NCBI RefSeq assembly: GCF_003003235.1
Contig: NZ_PVUE01000012.1
Location: 1-64,000 of the forward strand
DNA from: Antricoccus suffuscus
GTDB lineage: Bacteria > Actinomycetota > Actinomycetes > Mycobacteriales > Antricoccaceae
Length of the DNA: 64,000 bases
Direction of reading: 5' to 3'
Shown: positions 1 to 15,210 of the stretch, piece by piece
How positions within the stretch are numbered: position 1 is the stretch's first letter
Layout of the letters: each line of letters begins with the position of its first letter
Program-made: the position numbers and the translations under genes
The notes under the pieces: model-generated
Seen by the model: the letters and a program-made list of their open reading frames with translations, nothing else
What the model was told of the DNA's origin: nothing
Databases searched by the model: none

Positions 1-193
1 TCACCCATCCACCAGTGGTGAAGTCCCCACTCGCGAGCGTGGGAATCAACCACCCCATCACCGACGAACGACTCCAAACAGGTTGACAGGTTCCGGAACC
101 ATACATTTGTGTGCGGTCGGGAGATGCGCGGGTTGGCCAACGTCACGTCGTCGCGAGCGGCGGTACGACGTAGCCTCGGGCATGCTTGGGGAC

Positions 194-676
194 ATGACTG
201 CCGAGCCGCCCAAGCCTGCCAAGCCATTTGTCACCTTCGACCTTCGCCGAGCGGTTCCTACTTCCACCTGGGTGAAATGGTGGCGGTTCATGGCGTTCGC
301 CGAAGCCGTGTCGTGGGCGTTGCTGCTGACGGGTATGTACTTCAAATACCTCGCCGCCGACCCGACGCCGGTGCTCGTGACGATCTTCGGGTCGGTGCAC
401 GGCGCGATCTTTGTCGCTTTCGGCATCTTGACACTCCAGTTATGGCAGCGGCTGAAGTGGACCTACCCGGTTGTGATGATGGGCTGCCTGTCAACGATTC
501 CGCCGTTCTGTTCGGTGGTGTTCGAGCTATGGGCGCAGCGCACTGGCCGGCTGGAGCACAAGCTCGGCCAGGTCGGCGACGCTGCCCAGCACGTGGGTGG
601 CCCCGGCGTCGACGAGACGCGCACGGTCGTGGGCGCCGGTGAGTACGCCGGCGACCAGCGCAGCGCCACTTCGTAA
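194..676 (+). CDS. DUF3817-type small membrane protein with an abnormal C-terminal extension
   Basis: 160 aa from the ATG at 194, reading MTAEPPKPAKPF. About residues 28-47, 57-80 and 90-110 are hydrophobic and fit the three-helix DUF3817 membrane family of unknown function, whose members are usually 100-125 aa. The recognisable domain ends near residue 121 (VFELWAQRTGRLE). The last ~38 residues are hydrophilic, resemble no tail I know, and are encoded antisense to a recognisable HAD-hydrolase fragment. I infer that the normal stop codon was lost when a deletion joined this gene tail-to-tail with the HAD gene, so it now reads through to 676. The domain call is fairly secure. Whether the extended protein is stable or functional is unknown. 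An upstream in-frame ATG at 83 exists but its translation looks non-coding. Confidence 0.7.
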   Translation: MTAEPPKPAKPFVTFDLRRAVPTSTWVKWWRFMAFAEAVSWALLLTGMYFKYLAADPTPVLVTIFGSVHGAIFVAFGILTLQLWQRLKWTYPVVMMGCLSTIPPFCSVVFELWAQRTGRLEHKLGQVGDAAQHVGGPGVDETRTVVGAGEYAGDQRSATS

Positions 677-811
677 ACCGCTCAGTACGTCGTACGCCGT
701 ATCACCGACCACGTCCATGTGACGCATGTCGGTGACCTGGGGACCACTGATGAGATCGCGAGCGTCATGTCCACCCCGAACGATGCTCCACGCTGTATGG
801 CCCTTACGTAA
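527..811 (-). pseudogene. Truncated HAD-family hydrolase (C-terminal remnant)
   Basis: Reading the minus strand from 811 to 527 gives an open frame with no convincing start. It contains the C-terminal half of a HAD phosphatase of the phosphonatase-like group: TAWSIVR, then DLISGPQVTDM, then VVGDTAYDVLSGLRSG (motif IV-type acidic residues), then VAGVLTGAH and ATHVLGSVADL. The N-terminal half with the nucleophile motif DxDxT is absent; a stop codon lies in frame at 812-814. The 3' end overlaps the DUF3817 gene on the other strand. The remnant could start at ATG 727 as a 66-residue peptide, but without motif I it could not be an active hydrolase. I regard it as deletion debris on both sides. Confidence 0.72.
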
Positions 812-815
812 TTAG

Positions 816-829
816 TTGGTAAAAACCAA
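816..829. promoter_or_regulatory. Inverted repeat, candidate MarR operator
   Basis: TTGGT-AAAA-ACCAA is a perfect 5-bp inverted repeat lying 25 bases before the marR-like start codon. A second imperfect repeat, TAGTTGT at 847-853 and ATAACTA at 860-866, straddles the start codon itself. Autoregulating MarR proteins commonly bind such AT-rich palindromes. Assignment as the operator is inference. Confidence 0.5.
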
Positions 830-853
830 TCATTGTGTGCTTAAAATAGTTGT

Positions 854-1291
854 ATGACGATAACTAAAACCACACCTGTTGCAGTCTGGCTCAATCTGCA
901 CGCTCTGGTGATGGACCACAAATGGTTGTCCCGGGACCTGCTGCACGACCGCACCGACGGGATGCCGTGGAGCGGATACCGCGTACTGCGACGCGTCGAG
1001 GACGATCCGAGGTCACAGGGCGAGATCGCCGACCTGATGGGCATCGACGCCCCGGCAGTGTCGGGGATCGTCGCCGATCTGCTCGCCCGCGGGTATGTCG
1101 GCCGCACGACTGATCCCGCTGATGGACGACGCAAGCTGGTCCGCATCACCGACAGCGGTCGCGAGGTGCTGGAGAATTTGCGTGGGGTCACTGACGTGGC
1201 GCCTGCGCCGGTGGCGTCATTGACCGCGCCCGAACGCCGAGAGTTGACGCGGCTGATCGACAAGATGCGCGCGGCGAGCGACCGTGGATGA
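854..1291 (+). CDS. MarR family transcriptional regulator
   Basis: 145 aa, normal for MarR dimers. The winged helix-turn-helix spans about residues 40-105: SQGEIADLMGIDAPAVSGIV is the helix-turn-helix, and DPADGRRKLVRITDSGRE (87-104) is the characteristic wing with its acidic/basic pattern. The start at 854 has no clear Shine-Dalgarno. The AT-rich stretch TTAAAAT just upstream could be a -10 for a leaderless or near-leaderless message. The stop overlaps the GTG start of the following MFS gene by 8 bases, so the two are translationally coupled. By analogy with many MarR-efflux pairs it probably represses its own operon until a toxic ligand binds. The ligand is not evident. Confidence 0.9.
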   Translation: MTITKTTPVAVWLNLHALVMDHKWLSRDLLHDRTDGMPWSGYRVLRRVEDDPRSQGEIADLMGIDAPAVSGIVADLLARGYVGRTTDPADGRRKLVRITDSGREVLENLRGVTDVAPAPVASLTAPERRELTRLIDKMRAASDRG

Positions 1292-2705
1292 TGCCGCGCT
1301 GAGCCGTAGGCGTCGGCTCGGGGTGCTGGCAATCTGTTGTATGAGCCTGTTCATCGTCGGAATTGACTCCACTGGAGTCAATCTTGCCCTGCCGTCGATC
1401 AACCGCGAGCTCGGTGCCAGCGGTTCGCAGTTGCAATGGGTCGTCGACGCCTACACGCTCATCCTGGCCAGTCTGCTGATGTTGTCCGGCTCGATGGGTG
1501 ACCGGCTCGGTCGCAAGCGCGTCTTCCAGGTCGGCCTGGTCGTCTTCGGCGTGGGCTCGATCTGCTGTTCGCTTGCGGTGGACCCAGGCTTCCTGATCGG
1601 CGCGCGCGGCCTGCAGGCGATTGGTGGCTCGATGTTGAACCCGATCGCAATGTCCATCATCACTAATACATTTCGCGATCCACGCGAGCGTGCTCAGGCG
1701 ATCGGCATGTGGGGCGGAGTGATCGGACTGAGTATGGCGCTCGGGCCCGTCATAGGTGGCGCGCTTGTCGAGGGGATTGGATGGCGGGCAATCTTCTGGT
1801 TGAACGTTCCGGTGGTCGCGGCGGCCGTCATACTCGCCGGGCTGTTCGTGCCCGAGTCGCGGGCTGCACTGGCACGCCGCCCCGATCCGGTCGCCCAGGT
1901 GCTCGTCGTGGTGATGCTGGGGAGCGTGACCTACGCGATCATTGAAGGCGAGTCGCTGGGCTGGACGTCGTTCACTGTGCTCGGTTGCTTCGTGGCATCG
2001 GTGGTTGCGACCGGCGCCCTCGTCGGCTGGGAGCTACGGCGAGACCAGCCCCTGCTCGACCCGCGCTTCTTCCGCAGCATTCCGTTCAGCGGCGCGGTGC
2101 TCGCGGCCATCGTCGGATTCTGCGCTATGGCCGGCTTCCTCTTCCTGAACACGTTGTATTTGCAGGAGGTGCGGGCCTTGTCTGCGTTGCAGGCCGGGTT
2201 GATGACGTTGCCGATGGCCCTGTCCGTCGCGGTGTTCGGTCCGGTGTCCGGCCGGGTCGTCGGGGATCGCGGAGCGCGTCTGCCGATGACGATCGCGGGC
2301 ATCGGCATCGGGTTGAGCGCCGTCCTGCTGATGTCCCTCTCGAACCACACGAGCCTGCTCTATCTCGGCATTGCCTACCTCTTCTTCGGCATCGGTTTCG
2401 GAATGTTGAACGCGCCGATCACCAATGCCGCGGTGTCCGGCATGCCGCGCGCCCAGGCCGGTGTGGCTGCGGCGATCGCGTCGACCAGCAGGCAGGTCGG
2501 CGGTTCGCTCGGTGTCGCGGTGCTGCCGGCGATTGCCTACGGTCGGCTGGACGGCTCGATGGCACGCGGGTTCGCGGCAGCCACCCACCCTGCTTGGGGA
2601 GTGATGCTCGGCTGCGCCATCCTGCTGGTGGTGTTGGCCTTCGCGGTCACCGGGGGAGTCGCGCTCCGCTCAGGTGAACGCGTCGCGGCCGAGCTGGTGC
2701 AGTGA
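1284..2705 (+). CDS. MFS drug efflux permease, DHA2 (14-TM) type
   Basis: 473 aa starting at GTG 1284 inside the end of the MarR gene. The first helix carries the SLFIVGIDSTGVNLALPSI signature typical of DHA2 proton-driven exporters. WVVDAYTLILASLLM follows, then the cytoplasmic motif A (GDRLGRKRVF), and the exporter-specific motif C in helix 5 (GLSMALGPVIGGALVE). About 13-14 hydrophobic segments are visible, ending with a short charged tail. It acts in the cytoplasmic membrane, exporting an unknown lipophilic compound. Overlap with the MarR gene implies co-transcription and control by that repressor. Start choice: an internal ATG would delete the conserved first helix, so the overlapping GTG is preferred. 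Confidence 0.9.
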   Translation: MDDAALSRRRRLGVLAICCMSLFIVGIDSTGVNLALPSINRELGASGSQLQWVVDAYTLILASLLMLSGSMGDRLGRKRVFQVGLVVFGVGSICCSLAVDPGFLIGARGLQAIGGSMLNPIAMSIITNTFRDPRERAQAIGMWGGVIGLSMALGPVIGGALVEGIGWRAIFWLNVPVVAAAVILAGLFVPESRAALARRPDPVAQVLVVVMLGSVTYAIIEGESLGWTSFTVLGCFVASVVATGALVGWELRRDQPLLDPRFFRSIPFSGAVLAAIVGFCAMAGFLFLNTLYLQEVRALSALQAGLMTLPMALSVAVFGPVSGRVVGDRGARLPMTIAGIGIGLSAVLLMSLSNHTSLLYLGIAYLFFGIGFGMLNAPITNAAVSGMPRAQAGVAAAIASTSRQVGGSLGVAVLPAIAYGRLDGSMARGFAAATHPAWGVMLGCAILLVVLAFAVTGGVALRSGERVAAELVQ

Positions 2706-2791
2706 GTCGTGCATCGTCATCGTCTGTGCGATGTCGGATGGCCAGTCCCCGCGATCGGTGAGACTGCATCGCTCGTGAGATCGTGTGAGGC

Positions 2792-3295
2792 ATGTCTGAC
2801 CCGACCGATCCGCCCCGCCGTGACCACCATCGACCTTTCGGTCCGCGCGATCCAGGAGACGCGTGGGTGAGCGGAGCCCAGGGGCGGTTCTGGGGTCGGT
2901 ACGGCGCCGCGGGGCTGATGGTTCACGACCCGCGCCGGGGCATCCTGCTGCAGCATCGCGCCGAGTGGAGCGACCGCGGCGGCACCTGGGGTCTGCCGGG
3001 TGGCGCACTGCACATGGGGGAGCAGGCCGTAGACGGTGCACTGCGCGAGGCGCACGAAGAAGCCGGCGTGCCGGCCGACGCGGTATGCGTGCAGTTCACC
3101 TCGACGTACGACGTGGGCTACTGGTCCTATACGACGGTGGGAGTCCGAGCGACCCGGCCGTTCGAACCGGTAGCCGGCGACGCCGAGAGCATCGAGCTTC
3201 GCTGGGTACCGCTCGAGCAGGTCGATCAATTGCCGCTGCATCCGGGCTTCGGGGCCGCATGGCCGGCGTTGCGGGCGAAACTCGCCACCGAGTGA
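2792..3295 (+). CDS. Nudix hydrolase
   Basis: 167 aa. The Nudix box GX5EX7REUXEEXGU is complete at residues 71-93: G71, E77, R85-E86, E89-E90, G92. It is preceded by the usual beta strands (LMVHDPRRGILLQHRAEWSDRGGTWGLPG). Nudix enzymes hydrolyse nucleoside diphosphate derivatives with divalent metal bound to the REXXEE glutamates. The substrate cannot be told from sequence; housecleaning of oxidised or non-canonical nucleotides is plausible. The N-terminal ~28 residues are charged and probably disordered. It lies alone between the MFS gene and the rplJL promoter, on the same strand, 86 bases after the MFS stop. Confidence 0.88.
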   Translation: MSDPTDPPRRDHHRPFGPRDPGDAWVSGAQGRFWGRYGAAGLMVHDPRRGILLQHRAEWSDRGGTWGLPGGALHMGEQAVDGALREAHEEAGVPADAVCVQFTSTYDVGYWSYTTVGVRATRPFEPVAGDAESIELRWVPLEQVDQLPLHPGFGAAWPALRAKLATE

Positions 3296-3316
3296 TGGAC
3301 GTCGCCGGATATTGCG

Positions 3317-3345
3317 TTGCCGGTGGCGCGCGGGTGCCGTAACCT
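3317..3345 (+). promoter_or_regulatory. Probable sigma-70-type promoter of rplJL
   Basis: TTGCCG at 3317-3322 and TAACCT at 3340-3345, separated by 17 bases, placed just after the Nudix stop and before the L10 leader. Spacing is ideal; the hexamers are moderate matches to actinobacterial housekeeping promoters. Confidence 0.5.
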
Positions 3346-3354
3346 AGTCAAGGT

Positions 3355-3545
3355 TCTACCAAAGACCGCTGGTCTTCGTCGTGCTCCGGTACGCCGAAAT
3401 AAGGTCCCACCAACATGGGCGACCCGCGCAGGGAGACGGTTCTGCATTGCCGAGACCACAGCGTCTCGCTCATGTTGCCCCGTGCGCTCTGCGCCGGGGT
3501 TCTCTTGTTTTCCGGGCACTTTTCACCACCAGCCCGACGTACAAG
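3355..3545 (+). ncRNA. Ribosomal protein L10 leader (autoregulatory 5' UTR)
   Basis: The untranslated leader in front of rplJ contains ACCAAAGACCGCTGGTCTTC, with a perfect hairpin AAGACC-GCT-GGTCTT at 3362-3376. GC-rich pairing segments follow, up to GCGCTCTGCGCCGGGG and the rplJ ribosome binding site. This resembles the L10(L12)4-binding leader known from many bacteria, where excess L10-L12 complex represses its own translation. Boundaries are approximate; the call rests on position and partial sequence resemblance. Confidence 0.65.
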
Positions 3546-3556
3546 AGAGGAGGAAC

Positions 3557-4165
3557 ATGGCAAACCAAGAGAAGGTCGACGCTGTCGACAAGATCGCCAA
3601 GAGCTTGGAAGATTCCTCAGCCGCGGTGCTCACCAACTACCGCGGCCTGAAGGTCTCGGAGATGCACGCTCTGCGCCGCGTCCTGGGTGCCGAGACGACG
3701 TACACCGTCGTCAAGAACACGCTGACGAGGCGCGCAGTAGCGAAGGCTGGCCTGGACGAGCTCACCGAGCATCTGCAGGGCCCGACCGCGATCGCGTTCA
3801 TCAAGGGCGACGCCGCTGTCGCCGCAAAGGGGCTTCGTGATTTCGCGAAGGACAACCCGCTGCTGGAGATCAAGGCGGGTGTCTTCGAAGGCCGCGCCGT
3901 TTCCGCCGACGAAGTTAAGCAGATCGCGGATCTCGAACCGCGTGAGGTCCTGTTGGCGAAGCTTGCAGGCGCGATGAAGGGCAACCTGACGAAGGCTGTC
4001 GGCACGTTCGCCGCACCGCTTTCGCAGTTCGCTCGGCTCGCCGAGGCGCTCAAGGCAAAGAAGCCGGCCGATGTGGCCGCTCCCGCCGAAGCCGCCGCGG
4101 ATGCGCCCGCACCGGCCGCCGAAGTACCGAGCACCGAAGAATCCACCGAGGCCAGCGAGAGCTAG
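3557..4165 (+). CDS. rplJ: 50S ribosomal protein L10
   Basis: 202 aa from ATG 3557, preceded by a strong GAGAGGAGGAAC ribosome binding site. The N-terminal globular part ([49 protein letters not shown]) binds 23S rRNA at the stalk base. Helix alpha-8 (residues ~130-165) recruits L7/L12 dimers. The last ~35 residues form an Ala/Pro/Glu-rich tail ([20 protein letters not shown]), as in other actinobacteria, making it longer than the ~165 aa E. coli protein. It is followed by rplL after 75 bases, in one stalk operon under the L10 leader. An upstream open extension of the frame lies in the leader and is not coding. Confidence 0.97.
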   Translation: MANQEKVDAVDKIAKSLEDSSAAVLTNYRGLKVSEMHALRRVLGAETTYTVVKNTLTRRAVAKAGLDELTEHLQGPTAIAFIKGDAAVAAKGLRDFAKDNPLLEIKAGVFEGRAVSADEVKQIADLEPREVLLAKLAGAMKGNLTKAVGTFAAPLSQFARLAEALKAKKPADVAAPAEAAADAPAPAAEVPSTEESTEASES

Positions 4166-4240
4166 TCCCGGGTAATACCAGTCGCTGCGGCGACGCCCAT
4201 GAACCCACGCCCACGCGGCGTAACTGAAAGGAAAGCCACC

Positions 4241-4624
4241 ATGGCGAAACTGTCGTCTGAAGACCTGCTTGCGCAGTTCGAAGAAATGACCCTGCTCGAG
4301 CTCTCGGACTTCGTGAAGGCGTTCGAAGAGAAGTTCGACGTGACCGCTGCTGCTCCGGTCGCCGTTGCCGCTGCCGGCGGCGGCGCTGCCGCTGCTCCTG
4401 CCGAGGAAGAGAAGGACGAGTTCGACGTCATCCTCGAGTCGGCTGGCGACAAGAAGATCCAGGTCATCAAGGAGGTGCGCACCCTCACCAGCCTCGGCCT
4501 CAAGGAAGCCAAGGATCTCGTTGACGGCGCGCCGAAGCCTGTCCTTGAGAAGGCCAACAAGGAGACCGCTGACAGTGCCAAGGAAGCCCTCGAGGCTGCC
4601 GGCGCGACGGTCACCGTCAAGTAG
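4241..4624 (+). CDS. rplL: 50S ribosomal protein L7/L12
   Basis: 127 aa from ATG 4241, after a GAAAGGAAAGCC ribosome binding site. The N-terminal dimerisation helix pair ([20 protein letters not shown]) binds L10. A flexible Ala/Gly hinge follows (about residues 40-55). The C-terminal domain ([20 protein letters not shown], then [16 protein letters not shown]) contacts translational GTPases. Length and sequence are standard. It ends at a strong GC hairpin (4651-4680) that closes the operon before the separately promoted rpoBC. Confidence 0.98.
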   Translation: MAKLSSEDLLAQFEEMTLLELSDFVKAFEEKFDVTAAAPVAVAAAGGGAAAAPAEEEKDEFDVILESAGDKKIQVIKEVRTLTSLGLKEAKDLVDGAPKPVLEKANKETADSAKEALEAAGATVTVK

Positions 4625-4650
4625 CACCGCTTCACCGCTTTAACGCGCAC

Positions 4651-4680
4651 AGGGCGTCCCGGCTTCGGCCGGGACGCCCT
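4651..4680 (+). terminator. Hairpin terminator after rplL
   Basis: Perfect 13-bp stem AGGGCGTCCCGGC / GCCGGGACGCCCT with a stable TTCG tetraloop, 26 bases after the rplL stop. There is no clear U-tract, as is common in actinobacteria. Confidence 0.8.
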
Positions 4681-4683
4681 GTC

Positions 4684-4937
4684 GTCGTACGTCGTGCCAC
4701 GCCGGTCCTGCGGTCGTCCGGCTGCGGAATCGGTCCAGCCAGGTAACGACTACGGCGAGTCGCTTGACGAAATCCCGGCGGCGGGGCAGGCTGCTACCCA
4801 ACAACCCTCACCGAGGCCAGTTGGCTCGGTGGAAGCAAGATGCACGAGTTGTCCGCACGGATCGGCTCGCAGGCACCGTTCACCTGGAGGCCTCGCCGCT
4901 GTGTTGCATGACTCAGGCGTCCCCCCCGGCAGGGGAC
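4684..4937. other. Gene-free spacer between rplL and the rpoB promoter
   Basis: No convincing coding sequence on either strand. One bulged hairpin is visible at 4809-4831 (CACCGAG...CTCGGTG). The rest shows nothing recognisable. Confidence 0.6.
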
Positions 4938-4967
4938 TGGACAGTCTGCCCTAAATAGGGCTAGACT
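4938..4967 (+). promoter_or_regulatory. Probable rpoBC promoter with a palindrome in its spacer
   Basis: TGGACA at 4938-4943 and TAGACT at 4962-4967, spacer 18. The spacer holds CCCTA-AA-TAGGG (4949-4960), a perfect inverted repeat that could be an operator. Transcription would start about 130 bases before the rpoB TTG start, leaving a long leader with no obvious gene. Promoter assignment by pattern only. Confidence 0.5.
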
Positions 4968-5102
4968 TCATCTTTGCGCTGCCTCCCTATTCGGCTCCCG
5001 TTTGACACGGGTTACTTGCTATGAGATTTCCCGGCGTGAATCGGGCCAAAAGGGACCAGCGCGGCCCACTATTGCAGACGCAAGTCCTCGGAAGGACCCA
5101 TC

Positions 5103-8561
<3,459 letters not shown>

Positions 8562-8571
8562 TCATGTTGAC

Positions 8572-8610
8572 GGCGGCGTACCACGATGGTCTGCCATTCG
8601 GTACGCCGCC
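8572..8610 (+). other. Structured rpoB-rpoC intercistronic hairpin
   Basis: Perfect 11-bp stem GGCGGCGTACC (8572-8582) / GGTACGCCGCC (8600-8610). The 17-base loop can itself fold as ATGG-tctg-CCAT. It lies ten bases after the rpoB stop and 40 before the rpoC start. It could be an RNA-processing or stability element; there is no U-tract to suggest termination. Confidence 0.7.
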
Positions 8611-8650
8611 AGACCAGCCTTAATACCTGCTAAAAGAGGGACTGACATAC

Positions 8651-12547
<3,897 letters not shown>

Positions 12548-12557
12548 TCAGTCAGTA

Positions 12558-12595
12558 AAAAGGCCCGGCTCCCCGCAAGGGGAGCCGGGCCTTTT
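12558..12595 (+). terminator. Intrinsic terminator after rpoC
   Basis: Perfect 17-bp stem with a GCAA tetraloop; the left arm is AAAAGGCCCGGCTCCCC at 12558-12574 and the right arm is 12579-12595. The stem ends in TTTT and is followed by GGTTTTG. Because the stem is flanked by A on one side and T on the other it may stop transcription in both directions, between convergent rpoC and icd. The next ~200 bases to 12794 contain no gene I can support. Confidence 0.9.
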
Positions 12596-12794
12596 GGTTT
12601 TGCACGTGCCGAACGTCCGTTTACGGTCACCTTTCAAGCGGGCTGACCACGGGCAGCATCGCTGGGGTGAGCTGCCGCGGCCGCCCCGCCCACATCTGTG
12701 CCGTTGTGCATCACAGCTCGACGCTGACTACTGCTAATCGCTACAAATGCGCCGCCGTGCAGAAGCGCGCCGGATCGCCCAGGGCGACCGCGAG

Positions 12795-15011
12795 CTAGTC
12801 GGTCAGGCTGGCGAGGACCTTGTTGAGCGTCGCGGACGGACGCATGATGGCCTCGGCCTTGGCGTCGTCCGGGCGGTAGTAACCGCCGAGATCGGCAGGC
12901 GAGCCCTGTACGCCGAGCAGCTCGGCGTTGATCGCTTCTTCGTTACCCGCCAGGCCCTGCGCCACTTCGGTGAACGCGGCGGCCAGGTCCGCGTCTTCGG
13001 TCTGGGCCGCGAGTTCCTGCGCCCAGTACAGCGCGAGGTAGTAGTGGCTGCCACGGTTGTCGATCTCGCCGGACTTGCGGCTTGGGGACTTGTTCTCGTC
13101 CAGGAACGTGCCGGTGGCGCGGTCCAGAGTGTCGGCGAGAATTTGCGCCCGGGCGTTGTTCGTCGTGGTCGCCATGTGCTCGAAGCTGGAAGCCAGCGCC
13201 AGGAACTCACCAAGGCTGTCCCAGCGGAGATGGTTTTCCTTCATCAGCTGCTGGACGTGCTTGGGCGCCGAGCCACCGGCGCCGGTCTCGAACAACCCGC
13301 CGCCGTTGATCAGCGGCACGATCGAGAGCATTTTGGCGCTCGTGCCAAGCTCGAGGATCGGGAACAGGTCGGTGTTGTAGTCACGCAGCACGTTACCGGT
13401 GACCGAGATGGTGTCTTCGCCCTTGCGGATTCGCTCGAGCGAGAATGCGGTCGCCTCAACGGGGGACATGATCTCGATCTGCAGCCCATCGGTGTCGTGC
13501 TCGGTCAGGTACTGCTTGACCTTGGCGATCAGGTTGGTGTCGTGCTCGCGAGTCGGGTCCAGCCAGAAGACCGCAGGGGTGTTCGAGGCGCGCGCGCGGG
13601 TGACGGCGAGCTTGACCCAGTCGCGAATCGGCACGTCCTTGGCCTGACAGGCGCGCCAGATGTCGCCGGGCTCGACTTGGTGCTCGATGAGCACGTCACC
13701 GGAACCGTTGACAAGCTGTACGACGCCGCGGGCGTCGAGCACGAAGGTCTTGTCGTGGCTGCCGTACTCCTCGGCCGCCTGCGCCATGAGGCCGACGTTG
13801 GACACCGAGCCCATGGTGGTCGGGTCGTACGCGCCGTTGGCGCGGCAATCGTCTATGACGGTCTGGTAGACCCCGGCGTAGGAGCTATCCGGGATCACGG
13901 CCAGCGTGTCGGCCTCGTCGCCGTCCGGGCCCCACATGTGGCCGGAGGTGCGGATCATGGCCGGCATCGAGGCATCGACGATAACGTCGCTTGGCACGTG
14001 CAGGTTGGTGATGCCCTTGTCGGAGTCGACCATCGCGAGTGCCGGACCGTTGGCGATACCTTTATCGATCGCGGCCTTGATCTCGGCACCGTTGGGAAGC
14101 GCGTCGAGGCCGGCGAGGATCGAGCCCAGACCGTCGCTCGGGGAGAGACCGGCCGCGGCCAGATCGTCGCCGTACTGGCTGAAGACCTCGGGCAGGAACG
14201 CCTTGACGACATGTCCGAAGATGATCGGGTCGGACACCTTCATCATCGTGGCTTTGAGGTGGATCGAGAACAGTACGCCGTCGGCCTTCGCGCGGGCGAC
14301 CTGTGCCTCAAGGAACTTGTCTAGCGCGGCGGCGCGCATTACGGTGCCGTCGACGACCTCGTCGGCCAGGACCGGGAACGAGTCCTTGAGGACGGTCGTG
14401 GTGCCGTCCTCGCCCACGAACTGGATCTTGACCGAGTCATCGGCCGAGATGACGACCGACTTCTCGTTGTGGCGGAAGTCGTCGCTGTCCATGCTGGCGA
14501 CGTTGGTCTTGGAGTCAGCGCTCCACGCGCCCATCGAGTGCGGGTGGGTGCGTGCGTAGTTCTTCACGGAGGCAGGCGCCCGCCGGTCGGAGTTGCCCTC
14601 GCGTAGCACCGGGTTGACGGCGCTGCCCTTGACCTTGTCGTAGCGGGCCCGGACGTCCTTCTCCTCGTCGGTGGCCGGCGACTCCGGGTAGTCCGGAAGT
14701 GCGTATCCCTGGCTCTGGAGCTCCTTGATCGCGGCTTTCAGCTGGGGGACCGAGGCGCTGATGTTGGGGAGCTTGATGATGTTGGCTTCCGGCTTCTTCG
14801 CCAGGTCGCCGAGTTCTGCGAGTGCGTCCTCGATGCGCTGCTCGGCTGGGAGCCGGTCGCCGAACTGGGCGATGATGCGTCCGGCCAATGAGATGTCCCG
14901 AGTTTCGACCTCGACGCCGGCGGTCGAGGCGTAGGCCTCGATCACGGGCAGGAACGAGTAGGTCGCCAGCATCGGCGCTTCGTCGGTGTGGGTGTAGATG
15001 ATCTTGGCCAT
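12795..15011 (-). CDS. icd: NADP-dependent isocitrate dehydrogenase, monomeric type
   Basis: 738 aa, the size of the monomeric IDH family (Corynebacterium, Azotobacter, Mycobacterium icd2) rather than the ~410 aa dimeric type. Hallmarks include [20 protein letters not shown] at the N-terminus, [19 protein letters not shown] (substrate-binding NSDRR), [20 protein letters not shown], and [17 protein letters not shown]. It oxidatively decarboxylates isocitrate to 2-oxoglutarate and reduces NADP, in the cytosol. It is transcribed alone toward rpoC. The upstream 90 bases contain overlapping palindromes (15064-15104) that may regulate it. Confidence 0.97.
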   Translation of the reverse strand: MAKIIYTHTDEAPMLATYSFLPVIEAYASTAGVEVETRDISLAGRIIAQFGDRLPAEQRIEDALAELGDLAKKPEANIIKLPNISASVPQLKAAIKELQSQGYALPDYPESPATDEEKDVRARYDKVKGSAVNPVLREGNSDRRAPASVKNYARTHPHSMGAWSADSKTNVASMDSDDFRHNEKSVVISADDSVKIQFVGEDGTTTVLKDSFPVLADEVVDGTVMRAAALDKFLEAQVARAKADGVLFSIHLKATMMKVSDPIIFGHVVKAFLPEVFSQYGDDLAAAGLSPSDGLGSILAGLDALPNGAEIKAAIDKGIANGPALAMVDSDKGITNLHVPSDVIVDASMPAMIRTSGHMWGPDGDEADTLAVIPDSSYAGVYQTVIDDCRANGAYDPTTMGSVSNVGLMAQAAEEYGSHDKTFVLDARGVVQLVNGSGDVLIEHQVEPGDIWRACQAKDVPIRDWVKLAVTRARASNTPAVFWLDPTREHDTNLIAKVKQYLTEHDTDGLQIEIMSPVEATAFSLERIRKGEDTISVTGNVLRDYNTDLFPILELGTSAKMLSIVPLINGGGLFETGAGGSAPKHVQQLMKENHLRWDSLGEFLALASSFEHMATTTNNARAQILADTLDRATGTFLDENKSPSRKSGEIDNRGSHYYLALYWAQELAAQTEDADLAAAFTEVAQGLAGNEEAINAELLGVQGSPADLGGYYRPDDAKAEAIMRPSATLNKVLASLTD

Positions 15012-15063
15012 CGGCGTGGTGTCTCCTAGAAACGGTTCGCGGGTTGGTGCGTTGCGTCTTATC

Positions 15064-15104
15064 GTCCCGCTGTAGATAGACGGGACTCAAGAGTCCAGAC
15101 TATC
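15064..15104 (-). promoter_or_regulatory. Overlapping palindromes upstream of icd
   Basis: A 30-bp perfect interrupted palindrome lies at 15075-15104: GATAG-N3-GGACTC-AA-GAGTCC-N3-CTATC. Overlapping it, GTCCCG (15064-15069) is complementary to CGGGAC (15081-15086). In RNA transcribed toward icd the two helices cannot form together, since both use the 15083-15086 segment. A small palindrome TTCGG-CCTA-CCGAA follows upstream at 15123-15136. This could be an operator or an attenuator; no start site is proven. Confidence 0.55.
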
Positions 15105-15147
15105 GTCCGCGCGCCGTACCGCTTCGGCCTACCGAACATCTCACAAC

Positions 15148-15187
15148 GTCATGCGATGTGGTTGGGATGCCGACAACATCGCATGAC
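15148..15187 (-). terminator. 12-bp inverted repeat after the MFS gene (possible terminator)
   Basis: GTCATGCGATGT (15148-15159) and ACATCGCATGAC (15176-15187) are perfect reverse complements with a 16-base loop. They start 23 bases past the stop of the minus-strand MFS gene. A terminator is most likely, though the moderate GC content and long loop also allow a protein-binding site upstream of icd. Confidence 0.5.
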
Positions 15188-15210
15188 CTCCCGCTGCCCA
15201 TCGGGTGCCG

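Noticed and set aside
1-80. tRNA or terminator at the window start (CACCAGTGGTG and CCCAC/GTGGG repeats)
   Set aside because: No cloverleaf can be formed; the stems are only 5 bp and no adjacent gene end is visible.
82-193. Upstream start for the DUF3817 protein at ATG 83
   Set aside because: The extra 37 residues are Cys/Arg-rich and not hydrophobic, unlike the family; ATG 194 directly precedes the conserved part.
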